Source of the DNA: Actinomycetota bacterium
GTDB taxonomy: Bacteria > Actinomycetota > Acidimicrobiia > Acidimicrobiales > JAJPHE01
DNA: 64,000 bases
Assembly: GCA_021325435.1 (NCBI GenBank)
Contig: JAJPHE010000071.1
Location: 1-64,000, forward strand
Direction of reading: 5' to 3'
A model generated the notes under the pieces. It searched no databases. It saw nothing but the letters and a program-made list of their open reading frames with translations, and was not told the origin of the DNA. The position numbers were made by a program, and so were the translations under genes. Numbering within the stretch: the first letter of the stretch is position 1; the number at the start of each line of letters is the position of its first letter. Shown one piece after another: positions 56,030-64,000 of the stretch.

Positions 56030-57105
56030 GGCGCCGCCGCTTCGCGCACGGCCGGAACCACCTCGTTGACCAGTCGGGCCACCGAGGCCCGACCCTCGGC
56101 CCGGTCGGCGTCGGCCGCCGGCCCGATGATCACGAAGCGCCTGACCCCGGCGGCCGCCAGCTGGTTGAGGCGGGCCACGCAGTGGTCGACCGGGCCGAGG
56201 ATGGCGAAGCGGTGGGCGAAGTCGGCGTCGAGCGCCCCCGCCTGGGGGGAGCCGGCCATGGTGTGGCGGTTCATGTCGTAGGCGGAGTGGAGGCGTCTCA
56301 GGGCGGACGACTCGGCGTCGGAGACCGGGCCGGTGGGTGTGCCGTGCATGACCGAGAAGCGGGCGAAGGAGGCGAGGCCCCCGCTGGCCAGGCCCAGGGC
56401 GACGTCGGGGTCGGGATGGCATACCAGGTTCACGCAGGCGCCCACGTCGATCGCGTCCGGGTCCAGGCCGGCGTCGGTTCGGGCCCGCCGGACGGTGTCG
56501 CGGGCCCACACCACCCGCTCGGCCTCGGCCCCGACGGCGAAGGTGACCCGATCGGCCAGGCGACCGGCCACGCCCAGCACCTTGGGACCGGTGGCGAACA
56601 CGTCCACCGGCACCTTGGGCTGATCGGGTCGCAGCCAGTGCAGACGGCTGGCCGAGGGTTGCCCGGCCAGCCCGAGGGTGGACAGGGCCCGCCCCCCGGG
56701 CGACGGGGCCGCCCCGAACGGGAGCTCGTCGCCCCGTAGGTAGGCCTGCACGGCGGCGACGTGGGCCTCCAGCTCGGCCACCGACGCCGGGGCCAGGCCG
56801 AGGTGGGCAAGGGAGGAGTCGCCCCGGCCGATGCCGAGGACCGCCCGGCCGCCCGACTCCGCCTGCACGGTGGCGATGGCGCCGGCGGCGACGGCGGGAT
56901 GGCGGGTGACGGGGTTGGTGACCCCGGTGCCCAGGCCGATCCGCTCGGTCACCCGGGCGGCCATGGCGAGACCCACGTAGCAATCCCCGGCCAGGTTCTG
57001 TGAGTCCACCAGCAGGAGCCCGTCCCAACCGGCACCTTCGGCCGCTTCGGCCTGGCGGGCGGCGATCTTCGGCAGCCCCACTCCAAGGGTCCAGAACTCG
57101 GTCAC
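56026..57105 (-). CDS. LLM-class (F420-dependent-type) oxidoreductase
   Basis: 359 residues from GTG 57105. Luciferase-like barrel: AEAAEGAGWDGLLLVDSQN, IGLGTGVTNPVTRHPAV, LGIGRGDSSLAHLG and VPVDVFATGPKVL. F420 rather than FMN is expected for actinobacterial members but not proven. Coupled to the MazG gene. Confidence 0.85.
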   Translation of the reverse strand: MTEFWTLGVGLPKIAARQAEAAEGAGWDGLLLVDSQNLAGDCYVGLAMAARVTERIGLGTGVTNPVTRHPAVAAGAIATVQAESGGRAVLGIGRGDSSLAHLGLAPASVAELEAHVAAVQAYLRGDELPFGAAPSPGGRALSTLGLAGQPSASRLHWLRPDQPKVPVDVFATGPKVLGVAGRLADRVTFAVGAEAERVVWARDTVRRARTDAGLDPDAIDVGACVNLVCHPDPDVALGLASGGLASFARFSVMHGTPTGPVSDAESSALRRLHSAYDMNRHTMAGSPQAGALDADFAHRFAILGPVDHCVARLNQLAAAGVRRFVIIGPAADADRAEGRASVARLVNEVVPAVREAAAP

Positions 57106-57295
57106 AGCCAGAGCTTGGCATGAGCCGACCGCCGGCGAATCGCGGAGAACGTCCTCTTCAGGCCGGCCGGGAACGAGCCGATGTATTCGGTGGTCGCTTG
57201 GTGCCACTCAGGCGCCGTGGTCGAACCCCTAAAGGATGCGCTCGTTCAGCGCGCCCCGGCGGCGGTCGGCCTGCATCGGAGACCGAGGAGGAGCG

Positions 57296-59731
57296 GTGAC
57301 TAAGCGGTTTCGGGCGGTGGCGGTCGCAGCGTTGAGCTCGGTCGTCGCCACGGTCGGGATGGTGGCGGCCTCGGGCTCGCCTGCTTCCGCCGCGCCCGCT
57401 TCGGCCGCCGTCTCCTCGGCCGCTCCCGCTTCCGCCCACGCTCACGGTCTCATCCCCCGCGGTGGACCCCTGGCCGCCAGCCCCCGGGCGGTCAGCTCGG
57501 AGGCCAGCTCGGCCGCGGCCAGCTCGGCCTGCTCGGGGTGCACACCGCCCCTGCTCTACAACGGCGGACCGGTGATGGGAACCCAGACGGTCGGGGAGAA
57601 CACGATCTACGCCGTGTACTGGGAGCCCGCCGGACATACCTTTTCCTCCACGTTCACCAGCGTCGTCAACGGCTACCTCCAGAACGTGGCGGCGGCCAGC
57701 GGCACGCCGGGCAACGTCTTCGCCGTGGCGTCCCAGTACTACCAGACCACCAACGGCGCCAAGCAGTCGATCAGCTACCTGTCGCACTTCGGCGGCGAGA
57801 TCGACGTGACCGCCGCCTTCCCGTCGAGCGGGTGCCCGGTGGCCACGGGTTACTCGATCTGTCTGACCGACGCCCAGGTCCAGTCGGAGCTGCAGTCCCT
57901 CGTGACGTCCAAAGGGCTTCCGGCCGACCTCGGACACCTCTACGGGATCATGCTGCCCTCGGGGGTGGAGACCTGCATGGACTCCACCGCCAACACCTGC
58001 TCGTCGAATGTGTTCTGCGGATACCACTCCGGTGTCGGATCGGCGGGACGCGAGGCGCTCTATGCCAACCTCCCGTATCCCCCGTTGAACGGTTGTGGCA
58101 CCGGGCAGTCACCCAACGGCGACCAGCACGCCGACGCCCTGGTGAGCCTCCTGTCGCACGAGGCCAACGAGGCCATCACCGACCCGCTGGGCACGGCGTG
58201 GTTCGACAGCAACGGCTACGAGAACGGCGACGAGTGCGCCTGGACCTTCGGACCGAGCCTGGGCGGGTCGCCGGGCGCGCTCTACAACCAGGTCGTGGGC
58301 ACCGGGCACTACTACACGCAAGAGGAGTACAGCAACGCCGCCGGCGGGTGCGCGCAAGGGATGCAATCCCCGGTCGCCAGCGCCGCCCTGGCGACGGCGC
58401 AGCCGGTGGCCGGACAGGCGGCCTCGTTCAGCGGAGTCTCCTCCTCTGACCCGAACCCGGGCGGCGCCGTCACCGGGTGGTCGTGGAGCTTCGGCGACGG
58501 CACGACGGGCTCCGGCCAGGCGCCCAGCCACACCTATTCGCAAGCCGGCGCCTACACCGTGTCCCTCACGGTCGTGGACAACTACGGCTGGGACTCGCAG
58601 CCGGCCACCGTCGCCGTGCAGGTGGCGGCCCCGAGCACCACTTCGGGTGGGACCACCGGGGGCCCCAGCACGGGCGGGACCTCGGGCGGCACGACCGGCA
58701 CCACCTCGGGTGGCACCACGACCGGGACCACGTCGGGCGGAACGATCACGGGCGGATCCACGGGCGGCACCGTCGGCGGCATCACCGGCGGCACGACGGG
58801 TGGCACGACCGGCGGCATCGTCGGCGGTACGACGGGTGGGACAACAGGCGGGACGACCGGCGGCACCACTGGCGGCACGACGGGGGGCAGCACCGGTGGG
58901 ACGACCACAGGTGGCACGACGACTGGTGGGACCACCGGCCCGACCGGCGGTGCCCCTCAGACCAGCGGTGGCGGCAACGTCACCCCCGACGGTCACGGCT
59001 ACTGGCTGGTGGCCCAGGACGGCGGGATCTTCAGCTTCGGTGACGCCGCCTTCCACGGGTCGACCGGCGCCTTGAAGCTGGCGGCGCCCATCGTGGGCAT
59101 GGCGTCGACCCCCGACGGCGGCGGCTACTGGCTGGTCGCTGAGGACGGCGGCATCTTCAGCTTCGGTGACGCCGCCTTCCGCGGCTCGACCGGCGCCTTG
59201 AAGCTGGCGGCGCCCATCGTGGCCATGGCCTCCACCCCCGACGGCGGGGGCTACTGGCTGGTCGCCCGCGACGGCGGCATCTTCGCCTTCGGTGACGCCG
59301 CTTTCTACGGATCCACCGGAGCGCTGAAGCTGGCGGCGCCGATCGTGGGGATGGCGTCGACACCGGACGGTCACGGCTACTGGCTGGTCGCTCAGGACGG
59401 TGGCATTTTCAGCTTCGGTGACGCCGGCTTCCACGGCTCGACGGGGGCGTTGAAGCTGGCGGCGCCGATCGTGGGGATGGCGTCGACACCGGACGGTCAC
59501 GGCTACTGGCTGGTCGCTCAGGACGGTGGCATCTTCGCCTTCGGTGACGCCGGCTTCCACGGCTCGACCGGGGCGATGAAGCTGGCCCAGCCCATCGTGG
59601 GGGTGTCGGCCACCCCGGATGGCGGCGGCTACTGGCTGGTCGCCCGCGACGGCGGCATCTTCGCCTTCGGTGACGCCTCCTTCTACGGCTCCACCGGCGG
59701 GATGACCCTCGCCGCTCCCATCGTCGCCTGA
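57296..59731 (+). CDS. Secreted protein with PKD domain, Gly/Thr linker and six 42-residue repeats
   Basis: 811 residues from GTG 57296 behind gaggaggag. Signal peptide (VAALSSVVATVGMVAASGSP), an N-terminal domain of about 270 residues with LSHEANEAITDP that may bind metal (HEANE like some zinc proteases), a PKD domain (GWSWSFGDGTTGSGQAPSHT), an 80-residue Gly/Thr linker, and six repeats starting GYWLVAxDGGIFxFGDAxF, probably a beta-propeller or solenoid. The last repeat is truncated. Surface-exposed; function unknown, possibly adhesion or proteolysis. Confidence 0.8.
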   Translation: MTKRFRAVAVAALSSVVATVGMVAASGSPASAAPASAAVSSAAPASAHAHGLIPRGGPLAASPRAVSSEASSAAASSACSGCTPPLLYNGGPVMGTQTVGENTIYAVYWEPAGHTFSSTFTSVVNGYLQNVAAASGTPGNVFAVASQYYQTTNGAKQSISYLSHFGGEIDVTAAFPSSGCPVATGYSICLTDAQVQSELQSLVTSKGLPADLGHLYGIMLPSGVETCMDSTANTCSSNVFCGYHSGVGSAGREALYANLPYPPLNGCGTGQSPNGDQHADALVSLLSHEANEAITDPLGTAWFDSNGYENGDECAWTFGPSLGGSPGALYNQVVGTGHYYTQEEYSNAAGGCAQGMQSPVASAALATAQPVAGQAASFSGVSSSDPNPGGAVTGWSWSFGDGTTGSGQAPSHTYSQAGAYTVSLTVVDNYGWDSQPATVAVQVAAPSTTSGGTTGGPSTGGTSGGTTGTTSGGTTTGTTSGGTITGGSTGGTVGGITGGTTGGTTGGIVGGTTGGTTGGTTGGTTGGTTGGSTGGTTTGGTTTGGTTGPTGGAPQTSGGGNVTPDGHGYWLVAQDGGIFSFGDAAFHGSTGALKLAAPIVGMASTPDGGGYWLVAEDGGIFSFGDAAFRGSTGALKLAAPIVAMASTPDGGGYWLVARDGGIFAFGDAAFYGSTGALKLAAPIVGMASTPDGHGYWLVAQDGGIFSFGDAGFHGSTGALKLAAPIVGMASTPDGHGYWLVAQDGGIFAFGDAGFHGSTGAMKLAQPIVGVSATPDGGGYWLVARDGGIFAFGDASFYGSTGGMTLAAPIVA
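58640..58965 (+). repeat. Gly/Thr-coding short tandem repeats
   Basis: Imperfect tandem repeats of about 12 bp (ggcggcacgacg-like) encode a GGTTGGTT-type linker in the secreted protein. Liable to length change by slippage. Confidence 0.8.
58994..59728 (+). repeat. Six 126-bp tandem repeats
   Basis: Five full 42-codon units and a 35-codon last unit encode the GYWLVA...AAPIVGMASTPDG repeats. Some units are nearly identical at DNA level (for example the ones starting near 59372 and 59498), suggesting recent duplication or gene conversion. Confidence 0.9.
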
Positions 59732-59830
59732 CCGGCCCGCCGGCCCACCGCCGCACCGGCCAGGAACGGGCGACCGGTCCGCCGAATTAGTTTGCGGGCG
59801 GAGCCGCGTGGCTCCGTCGGGAAGCCAGGT

Positions 59831-61333
59831 GTGAAGCGCCTTCTTCGTGTCTCGGCCGCCATGGGCGGTTTCACCGTCGTCGACGTCTTCGTCGGGTTCG
59901 CCCGGGCCAAGAGCTCGGCGCTGCTGGTGGGCCCTCACGGTGTCGGCGTGCTGGCCCAGCTGGCCGCCGTGGTCGTGTTCATCGAGACGCTGTTCTCGCT
60001 CGGCGTGGGCACGCCCCTCGTGAAGAGGGTCGCCGAAGCCACTGCTGAAGGCGACCGCCGGGGCCTCGACGAGGCGCTGTCCTCCTCGCTGCGGCTGATC
60101 GTCGCCTCGGGGGCGGTGGCGTCGGTACTGATGCTCGCCCTCCTGCCCCAAGTGGCCGGAGGCATCATCGGGGACCGGCGGGTGACCCTGGCCCTGGTGG
60201 CGGTGGCGGTGACCATCGTTCCGGACCTGATCGCCCAGGCCCTGCTGCAGTCGGTGCAGCTCGGCGCCGGCCGCTACGGGCTCTACACCAAGGCGGCGGT
60301 GGCCTCGACCGTCCTCGGCTTCGTTCCCTATCTCGGCGGGATGTGGCTGGCCGGGGTGCCCGGAGCGGTGGTCGGAGTCGGCGCCGCCAACCTCATCCGC
60401 TTCGCCCTCTTCTGGCACTGGACCCGCCGGGCCCTGCCGTGGCGACCTTCGCTTCGACTGTCCCTGTCGCCGGCGGTCGTCAAGGCCATGCTCAGCTACG
60501 GCGCGGCGATGCTCGCCGTCAGCGCCCTGACGGAAGCGACCAATCTCGGCATCCGGACGATGGTGGTTCACCGCCTCGGGGACAGCGCCAACGGCCTGCT
60601 CCAGGTGCCGGTCGCCCTCAGCACCTACGCCAGCGTGCTCATCACCAACGTGCTGTGGGCCCAGACGCTGCCGTCCCTCAGCAAGCGCATCCCCCATGAC
60701 GAGCGTGAGCGCGAGATCAACGAGACGGTCCGCTTCGTCGCTCTCGGCTTCACCGTCGGCGGCTCCCTCCTGCTGGCGGTGTGGCACCCGCTCACTCTCG
60801 GGCTGTACTCGCACAAGTTCCTGCCGTCGGTCGGCCTCGCCCCGTGGTGGGTGCTGGGCGACGTCTTCTACTTCACCGCCCTCGCCTACAGCGTTTCGCT
60901 CCTCGCCCTTCCCCGCCTGGTCGCCTACCTCAGCCTCTGGGGCGGCTACTTCGCCGTCCGGCTGGTGCTCAGCTGGGCGCTGATCGGCCATCTGCGACTC
61001 ACCGGCGTGTCGGTCGCCTACACCGTGTCGGGCGCCGCCTTCCTCGTCGCCTGCGTGTGGCATCACCGGGTGGCGCTGAGCCTGCGCACCTCCGCCCGTA
61101 ACCTGACCGTCTTCCTCACCGGGGCCGCCGTTGTCGGAGCCCCGGCCCTGCTGAATCTGGGGTGGAAGACGGCGGCGGTGCTGCGCGTCGCCCTGCTCGC
61201 CCTCTGGCTGGCCGCCGTGCTGGAGTCGGGGGAGCGGCGGGGTGGGTTCGTCGCCGTGCGCCAGGGCTGGGAGGGACTGCGCCGGGTGACGGTGCCGGGT
61301 GACGCCGAGCTGCACGAGCCGGCCGGCCCCTGA
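59831..61333 (+). CDS. Polysaccharide/lipid flippase (MATE/Wzx-like)
   Basis: 500 residues from GTG 59831. About 12-14 transmembrane helices, including VGVLAQLAAVVVFIETLFSL and AMLAVSALTEATNLGIRTMV; no soluble domain. Resembles O-antigen/teichoic-acid-type Wzx flippases that move lipid-linked sugars across the membrane. No glycosyltransferase neighbours in the window. Confidence 0.8.
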   Translation: MKRLLRVSAAMGGFTVVDVFVGFARAKSSALLVGPHGVGVLAQLAAVVVFIETLFSLGVGTPLVKRVAEATAEGDRRGLDEALSSSLRLIVASGAVASVLMLALLPQVAGGIIGDRRVTLALVAVAVTIVPDLIAQALLQSVQLGAGRYGLYTKAAVASTVLGFVPYLGGMWLAGVPGAVVGVGAANLIRFALFWHWTRRALPWRPSLRLSLSPAVVKAMLSYGAAMLAVSALTEATNLGIRTMVVHRLGDSANGLLQVPVALSTYASVLITNVLWAQTLPSLSKRIPHDEREREINETVRFVALGFTVGGSLLLAVWHPLTLGLYSHKFLPSVGLAPWWVLGDVFYFTALAYSVSLLALPRLVAYLSLWGGYFAVRLVLSWALIGHLRLTGVSVAYTVSGAAFLVACVWHHRVALSLRTSARNLTVFLTGAAVVGAPALLNLGWKTAAVLRVALLALWLAAVLESGERRGGFVAVRQGWEGLRRVTVPGDAELHEPAGP

Positions 61334-61377
61334 TAATCGACCTGAAGGCCGAAGGGCGGACCTGAGAGACTGACGGT

Positions 61378-62220
61378 GTGGGGGATCTCGGTGTCGACAC
61401 TGCGGTCGAAGCGGTAGGGGAGGGTCGCTACCGGGCGACGCTCAGCAAGGAATGGGAGATCTGGGGGCCGATGGGCGGCTACGTCGCCGCCGTGGCCCTG
61501 CGGGCGGCCGGCGCCGAGAGTCCTTTCGATCGCCCCGCCAGCTTCTTCTGCCACTACCTGTCGGTCGCGGGTTTCGACACGGTCGACATCGAGGTGACCC
61601 TGCTGCGCCAGGCTCGCACCGCCTGCTCGCAGCGGGTGGTGATGACCCAGGGCGGCAAGACGGTGCTGGACTCCACGGTGTGGAGCGTGGGGCCGGTGGA
61701 GGGGCTGGAGCACCACCTGCCGGACCCCCCGGAGGTGGCCGGCCCGGACGAGCTCCGCCCGGTCGAGGAGCTGGTGCCGGAGGACGCCCCGCCGCCCTAC
61801 CCGTTCTGGAACAACCTCGAGTCCCGCCCCCTGGAGTTCCGCAAGGACTGGCCCCCGCCGGGGCCGCTGCCTCCCGAGTGGCGAACCTGGGCCCGCTTCC
61901 GCCCCACCGCCACCTTCGAGGACCCGTGGGTGGACGCCTGCCGGGCCGTGGTCCTGATCGACGTGCAGAGCTGGCCGTCGGCGACCGGGCCTCACGCCTG
62001 GCAGATGCCGCCGTTCATCGCCCCCAGCCTCGACCTGTACGTGGCCTTCCACGAGCCCTGCCCCGGTGAGCCGTGGCTGCTGGCCGATGGTCACGCCCCG
62101 GCGGCCGGCGACGGTCTCATCGGCTGGACCGGGCGGCTGTGGTCACCCGGCCGGCGACTGGTCGCCTCCGGCGGCGGCCAGGCCCTCTGCCGCCGGCTGC
62201 CGAGCCCCGCCGGCGGCTGA
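61378..62220 (+). CDS. Acyl-CoA thioesterase family protein (TesB-like)
   Basis: 280 residues from GTG 61378. Double hot-dog fold: WEIWGPMGGYVAAVALRAAG, FFCHYLSVAGFDTVDIEVTL, and second domain with AFHEPCPGEPWLLADGHAPA. Hydrolyses acyl-CoAs; chain length unknown. Convergent with the MFS gene. Confidence 0.85.
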   Translation: MGDLGVDTAVEAVGEGRYRATLSKEWEIWGPMGGYVAAVALRAAGAESPFDRPASFFCHYLSVAGFDTVDIEVTLLRQARTACSQRVVMTQGGKTVLDSTVWSVGPVEGLEHHLPDPPEVAGPDELRPVEELVPEDAPPPYPFWNNLESRPLEFRKDWPPPGPLPPEWRTWARFRPTATFEDPWVDACRAVVLIDVQSWPSATGPHAWQMPPFIAPSLDLYVAFHEPCPGEPWLLADGHAPAAGDGLIGWTGRLWSPGRRLVASGGGQALCRRLPSPAGG

Positions 62221-62261
62221 CCCCGCCGGCGGCCGCCGGGCGGCTGCGCCCTGCCCGGGCC

Positions 62262-63830
62262 TCAGCGGTGGGCGACCTCGGGCTCTTCCACCGTGCGCCG
62301 GTCGGACTCACCGGCGGCGGCGACGTCCGTCGCGTACCGGCGGCGGGCGAAGAGGAGGATCACCCCGCTGGCCGCCAGGGGCACCAGCATGAGAAGGAAG
62401 GTGTGCTGCAGGCCGAGCCCGGTCGCCCGGCTGACCCGGGCGTGGGCCGAGTTGATGCCGGCGCCCAGCCCCGACTGGCCGCCGCCCAAGGCGACCGACG
62501 CCACCCCGAACAACAAGGGGGCGGACGCCTGAAGGAGGGTCTGCACCACCGTGCGCACCGCCTCGGCCCGCCCCCACATGCGGGAGGGGATCACGTCGAG
62601 GCGGGCCGCGTTCAGCGGAGGGTTCGGGGCGGCCAGGGCGGCGGCGGCCAGCATGAACAGCGGCAGGGACAACGCCACCACGCCGCTCCAGAGGGCGGGC
62701 AGGAACACCAGGGACGCCACCATGTAGCCGACGGCCCCCACCACCAGGCGGGCGTCGATGCGGCCCCGCCGCAGCAGCCGGTCGGCGGTGCGCCCCCCGA
62801 CGAGGACGCCGGCCACCGCTCCCACGCCCATGAGGAGAAGGAGGAGGGTGCCGGTCGACTGGCTGAGCCCGTAGCGGCCCCGCAGGAAGATGAGGGCGAA
62901 GGTCTGCACGCCGGCGAAGAAGAAGTAGCCGAGCGAGGACGAGATGATGAGCGCCAGGTTGGTGCGGACCCGGAGCACGTAGAGGACCGCCCGCCAAAGG
63001 TTGAGGCGGTCCGGGTCCTCGTGCAGCACCACCTCCTCGTCCGCCTCGATGCCCGCCGCCTCCACCTCGCGCAGGACGAGGGCGTCGCCGCCTGACTCCT
63101 CGCACGCCTCGGGCTCGTAGTCCTCCGGGTGGGCGGCCACCTCCTCCTCCGACGGGATGACCTCGGCTCCGGGCTCGAGGCGGCTCTGGCCGCCCCGGGC
63201 CGGCTCCGGAAGGAGGTGATGAACGGCCCAGCTCAGCACCAGGCTGGGCACGGCCAGGGCGAAGAACGCCGCCCGCCAGCTGAGCAGGGCGGTCACCTCG
63301 CCGGCGACGAGGATGCCGGCGCCGGCGCCGATCAGCTCGCCGGTGAGGATGAACCCGTAGAGCCGGCCCCGTTCGCCGGCGGGGAAGAGGTCGCCGGTGA
63401 GCGAGGCGACCACCGGCCCCGCCGTGGCCGTCACCGCCCCGACGGCGACCCGGGTCAGAAGCAGCATCCCGAAGCTGACCGCCAGGCCGCTGGCCGCCTG
63501 GGCGATCCCCCAGGCGATGATGCTGATCCACAGCAGGCGGGTGCGCTTCGACCGGTCGGTGAGCACCCCGATGGGCAGGGTCATGACCGCGCCGATCAGG
63601 GTGGACACCGCCACCAGCAGTCCGACCTGGGTGTTGCCGATGTGCAGGGCCGGCTCCAGTTGGGCGGCCAGGGCGCCGATCGCTCCCTTGTCGGCGGTGT
63701 CGAGGGCCAGCACACAGGCGAGGATCACCACCACCCGGCGGCGGGCGACACCGCCGAGGTGCTCGGTCAGCCGCTCGATGCCCGCGTGGATGCCCTCCTC
63801 GATCCGCTCGCGGGGCGCCTCGGGCAGCAT
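62262..63830 (-). CDS. MFS transporter with long central cytosolic loop
   Basis: 522 residues, 12 predicted helices. MFS motif A-like GVLTDRSKRTRLLW between TM2 and TM3, and GGRTADRLLRRGR in the second half. The loop between TM6 and TM7 is long and strikingly acidic (IPSEEEVAAHPEDYEPEACE). Substrate unknown. Confidence 0.85.
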   Translation of the reverse strand: MLPEAPRERIEEGIHAGIERLTEHLGGVARRRVVVILACVLALDTADKGAIGALAAQLEPALHIGNTQVGLLVAVSTLIGAVMTLPIGVLTDRSKRTRLLWISIIAWGIAQAASGLAVSFGMLLLTRVAVGAVTATAGPVVASLTGDLFPAGERGRLYGFILTGELIGAGAGILVAGEVTALLSWRAAFFALAVPSLVLSWAVHHLLPEPARGGQSRLEPGAEVIPSEEEVAAHPEDYEPEACEESGGDALVLREVEAAGIEADEEVVLHEDPDRLNLWRAVLYVLRVRTNLALIISSSLGYFFFAGVQTFALIFLRGRYGLSQSTGTLLLLLMGVGAVAGVLVGGRTADRLLRRGRIDARLVVGAVGYMVASLVFLPALWSGVVALSLPLFMLAAAALAAPNPPLNAARLDVIPSRMWGRAEAVRTVVQTLLQASAPLLFGVASVALGGGQSGLGAGINSAHARVSRATGLGLQHTFLLMLVPLAASGVILLFARRRYATDVAAAGESDRRTVEEPEVAHR

Positions 63831-63872
63831 GCGGAGGGTGTTTCCCCCAGCGGGCGCCGGTAAAGCCCGGGC

Positions 63873-64000
63873 TCAGGCGGTGAGGGGCTCGGGCGTCGCC
63901 TCGCGCATGGTCTGCAGCGCCCGGGTGAGCACCCGGCTGACGTGCATCTGGCTCCGCCCGATCCGCTCGCCGATCTCGCGCTGGGTGAGGTCGTGGAAGA
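63873..64000 (-). CDS. RNA polymerase sigma factor, C-terminal end
   Basis: Partial gene entering from the right edge. The visible 42 residues read DLTQREIGERIGRSQMHVSR, the region 4 helix-turn-helix that binds -35 boxes, followed by VLTRALQTMREA. The form is typical of SigB/SigF-group sigma factors of actinobacteria. Confidence 0.85.
   Translation of the reverse strand, partial: FHDLTQREIGERIGRSQMHVSRVLTRALQTMREATPEPLTA

Noticed and set aside
58640-58965. CRISPR-like regular repeats
   Set aside because: Repeats are in frame, about 12 bp, without unique spacers, and encode a Gly/Thr linker.
58109-61315. 1068-codon open frame on the minus strand
   Set aside because: It is antisense to the repeat protein and the flippase. 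Long antisense frames are common in DNA this GC-rich, and the product is low-complexity Arg/Gly/His/Gln-rich with no domain.

Overview
The window is a 64 kb stretch of a very GC-rich actinobacterial chromosome. The gene order tRNA-Ser / SRP RNA / dnaX / ybaB / recR, a TIGR03084-type protein, an F420/LLM-type oxidoreductase, an acyl-CoA carboxylase epsilon subunit and a crotonyl-CoA carboxylase/reductase all fit Actinomycetota. My best guess is an uncultured or poorly described Acidimicrobiia-like lineage; the class assignment is inference.

Positions 1-23018 are accessory DNA. A 55-bp sequence covering the anticodon-to-3'-end half of tRNA-Ser(GGA) occurs at 22964-23018, inside the intact tRNA, and again at 3992-4046 as a fragment. 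Paired 12-bp direct repeats (cttggYggtcaa) flank these sites. This is the signature of two integrative elements in tandem at one tRNA gene. Element A (1 to about 4046, left end outside the window) shows two lipoproteins, a tyrosine integrase and an excisionase. Element B (about 4047-23018, 19 kb) is an AICE-like element with an FtsK/TraB-type translocase, a RepSA-like initiator, an excisionase and an integrase (13357-18177), next to a large membrane-bound SARP/BTAD-like regulator. It carries two cargo blocks. The first (4685-9789) is a tightly packed seven-gene operon: Eco57I/TaqI-type adenine methylase, putative PD-(D/E)XK nuclease, RAMA-domain protein and four overlapping uncharacterised genes, two of which have HEPN-like Rx4H motifs; a LexA-box-like site sits just upstream. 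The second (18269-22782) is a coiled-coil protein divergent from a ParB-like protein coupled to a GIY-YIG-like protein. These blocks are the best candidates for undescribed defence or mobile-element-competition systems.

From 22966 rightwards the sequence is chromosomal. After tRNA-Ser, SRP RNA and dnaX-ybaB-recR come genes of acyl-CoA metabolism: thiolase, crotonyl-CoA carboxylase/reductase, methylmalonyl-CoA epimerase, acyl-CoA carboxylase beta and epsilon subunits, ethylmalonyl-CoA mutase (MeaA/Ecm) and 3-hydroxybutyryl-CoA dehydrogenase. Together they cover much of the ethylmalonyl-CoA pathway. Between them lie an AtuA-type gene, an LPFTG surface protein whose natural start is followed by an in-frame TAG, a truncated DUF222 gene ending in a nested palindrome, a LysM/lytic transglycosylase, a 5'-3' exonuclease, and two tandem three-gene minor-pilin cassettes (39650-46188).

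The right end (46258-64000) holds a metallophosphoesterase, a methyltransferase, an S51 peptidase, two cyclophilins, lysC and asd (aspartate pathway), a MazG-like protein, an LLM oxidoreductase, a secreted PKD and 42-residue-repeat protein, a flippase, a thioesterase, an MFS transporter and the C-terminus of a sigma factor. Functions are inferred from motifs read by eye; no database search was run.
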